Shown here piece after piece: positions 6,570-8,076 of a stretch of DNA of 8,076 nucleotides; the first letter of the stretch is position 1; every line of letters starts with the position of its first letter. Origin of the DNA: Sulfuricellaceae bacterium (GTDB lineage Bacteria > Pseudomonadota > Gammaproteobacteria > Burkholderiales > UBA9220). A program made the translations under genes and the position numbers. The stretch is from positions 1-8,076 of the forward strand of contig JAIOJO010000046.1 of assembly GCA_019911985.1 (NCBI GenBank), given 5' to 3'. The notes below the pieces were generated by a model. It saw nothing but the letters and a program-made list of their open reading frames with translations. It was not told the DNA's origin and did not search any database.

Positions 6570-8076
6570 CTAAGAAGCGGCTATTTCTTCGAGTTTTTGC
6601 CCGGTCAGCGCGTGTTTGATGCTGGCGTTCATGCGGCGTCCGGCAAACTCGGTGCTGGCCTGGTTGAGCTCATCCACGGCGAGCTTGATGGCGAGGTGGT
6701 CGCTTTGCTCCAGCGTTCGGCGCAGCCGCGCGATGGCTTCTTCGATGACGTTCCGCTCGGATTCGGACAGCAGGCTGGCGCCGTCCTGTTCCAGCGCGTG
6801 TTCGGTGGCTTCGAGCTGGAAGCGGGCTTCAACCTGCTGCTCCTTCAGCGCGCGGGCCAGCAGATCCTCCTTGGCGTGGAGGTAGGAGTCCGTCAGCATG
6901 CGCGCGATGTCGTCGTCGCCCAGGCCGTAGGACGGCTTGACTTCGACCGACGCTTCCACGCCGCTCGACAGCTCCCGCGCGGAGACCGAGAGCAGGCCGT
7001 CCGCATCCACCTGGAAGGTCACACGGATGCGCGCCGAACTCGCCACCATGGGTGGGATGCCGCGTAGTTCGAAGCGCGCCAGCGAGCGGCAGTCGGATAC
7101 CAATTCGCGCTCGCCTTGCACCACGTGGAAGCTCATCGCGGTCTGTCCGTCCTTGAAGGTGGTGAAGTCCTGGGCGCGCGCCGCCGGGATGGTGGAGTTG
7201 CGCGGGATGATTTTTTCGGTGAGGCCGCCCATGGTCTCGATTCCCAGCGAGAGCGGAATCACGTCCAGCAGCAGCCAGTCGTCGGCCGCGCGGTTTCCGG
7301 CCAATACGTCCGCCTGCATCGCGGCGCCGAGGGCCACGACTTTGTCCGGGTCGAGGTCGTTGAGGGGTTCGCGCTGGAAATAATTCGCGACCGCGCGCTG
7401 GATATGGGGCATGCGCGTGGCGCCGCCGACCATCACCACGCCCTGGATGTCCGCAATGCCCAGACCGGCGTCGCGCAGGGCTTTGCGGGTGGGACTCAGG
7501 GTTTTTTGCACCAGGTCCTGCGTCATTGCGGCAAACGAATCGGCGCTCAGCAGCAGATCGATATGCTCGCCGCTGCTCAAGTCCGACTGGATTCGTACTT
7601 CCGGGACATCGGTCAGGGTCTCCTTGGCGCGGCGCGCATGGGTCAGCAGCATGCGCATATCGTGGGCGCCGGGTTCGGGTAGTTGCGCCTGTTGCAGAAT
7701 CCAGCGGTAGATGCTCTGATCGAAATCGTCGCCGCCCATGGCCGAATCGCCACTGGTGGCGAGCACTTCGAACACCCCCCGGGACAATTTGAGGATGGAA
7801 ATATCGAAGGTTCCGCCGCCCAGGTCGTACACGGCGTAGATGCCTTCCGATGCGTTTTCCAATCCGTAAGCGATCGCGGCGGCGGTGGGTTCGTTGAGCA
7901 GGCGCAAGACGTTGATGCCGGCCAGCTTGGCCGCGTCCTTGGTGGCTTGGCGCTGGGCGTCGTCGAAATAGGCCGGAACCGTGATGACCGCCCCGCGCAG
8001 TTCGCCGCCCAGCGACAACTCGGCGCGCTGGCGCAGGGTTTTCAGCACTTCAGCCGACACTTCCACCGGGCTTTTT
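6570..8076 (-). CDS. hscA: HscA, ISC-system Hsp70 chaperone (5' end outside window)
   Basis: The carboxy-terminal 501 residues of an HscA-type Hsp70; the frame is still open at the right edge, reading K-S-P-V-E-V-S-A-E. The missing part is roughly the first 115-120 residues by comparison with the 616-residue E. coli protein. HscA works with HscB to drive Fe-S cluster transfer from IscU to target proteins. Visible motifs, counted from the valine (GTG) at 8066, are PAYFDDAQRQATKDAAKLAG (31-50), the phosphate-2 motif DLGGGTFDIS (81-90), the adenosine motif VVMVGGATRMP (210-220) and the interdomain linker LLLDVIPLSLG (265-275). The substrate-binding domain and helical lid follow. HscA rather than DnaK is indicated by VFEVLATSGDSAMGGDDFD, the IETMGGLTEKIIPRNSTIP region, the close match to E. 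coli HscA and the following fdx. The TAG stop lies in the extended arm of the inverted repeat. Confidence 0.95.
   Translation of the reverse strand, partial: KSPVEVSAEVLKTLRQRAELSLGGELRGAVITVPAYFDDAQRQATKDAAKLAGINVLRLLNEPTAAAIAYGLENASEGIYAVYDLGGGTFDISILKLSRGVFEVLATSGDSAMGGDDFDQSIYRWILQQAQLPEPGAHDMRMLLTHARRAKETLTDVPEVRIQSDLSSGEHIDLLLSADSFAAMTQDLVQKTLSPTRKALRDAGLGIADIQGVVMVGGATRMPHIQRAVANYFQREPLNDLDPDKVVALGAAMQADVLAGNRAADDWLLLDVIPLSLGIETMGGLTEKIIPRNSTIPAARAQDFTTFKDGQTAMSFHVVQGERELVSDCRSLARFELRGIPPMVASSARIRVTFQVDADGLLSVSARELSSGVEASVEVKPSYGLGDDDIARMLTDSYLHAKEDLLARALKEQQVEARFQLEATEHALEQDGASLLSESERNVIEEAIARLRRTLEQSDHLAIKLAVDELNQASTEFAGRRMNASIKHALTGQKLEEIAAS

Overview
The window is GC-rich and every protein gene lies on the minus strand, so it is read from right to left. 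It looks like part of the nitrogen-fixation region of a gammaproteobacterium. The evidence is an HscA/ferredoxin pair of the ISC type followed by a nifV-cysE-nifW-fixABCX run, gene for gene a diazotroph set. An obligate or facultative methanotroph of the Methylococcales is a plausible host from gene order and style, but that is inference; the sequence alone does not fix the genus.

Right part (about 5850-8076): the 3' two-thirds or more of hscA (the Hsp70 chaperone for Fe-S cluster transfer) runs in from the right edge. It is followed by fdx, the ISC [2Fe-2S] ferredoxin. These two genes usually abut. Here they are separated by about 300 bp that is almost entirely a structured inverted-repeat element with near-perfect 27-bp ends and many internal hairpins. 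Its right arm covers the hscA stop codon and its left arm reaches the fdx leader. A second, different palindrome (REP-like, with GTAGGAGCGG/CCGCTCCTAC ends) sits directly after fdx.

Control region (5667-5852): upstream of nifV there is a textbook NifA-dependent arrangement. It has a -24/-12 sigma-54 promoter (TGGAACG-N4-TTGCT) 38 bp before the nifV start codon, an A+T-rich spacer, and a perfect TGT-N10-ACA upstream activator site about 110 bp further upstream. This promoter probably drives the whole left part of the window.

Left part (1-5666): nifV (homocitrate synthase), cysE (serine acetyltransferase), nifW (nitrogenase-protective protein), fixA and fixB (electron-transfer flavoprotein subunits), fixC (flavoprotein oxidoreductase) and the first codons of fixX (ferredoxin-like). 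Gaps are 10-57 bp, or a 4-bp overlap for fixC/fixX, and most starts have clear Shine-Dalgarno sequences, as expected of one operon. Together the genes supply homocitrate for FeMo-cofactor, O-acetylserine for the cysteine needed in Fe-S cluster assembly, protection of the MoFe protein, and low-potential electrons from NADH by flavin-based bifurcation. No unknown protein family was found. The less ordinary content is in the two intergenic repeats, the promoter architecture and a cysteine-bearing tail on CysE.
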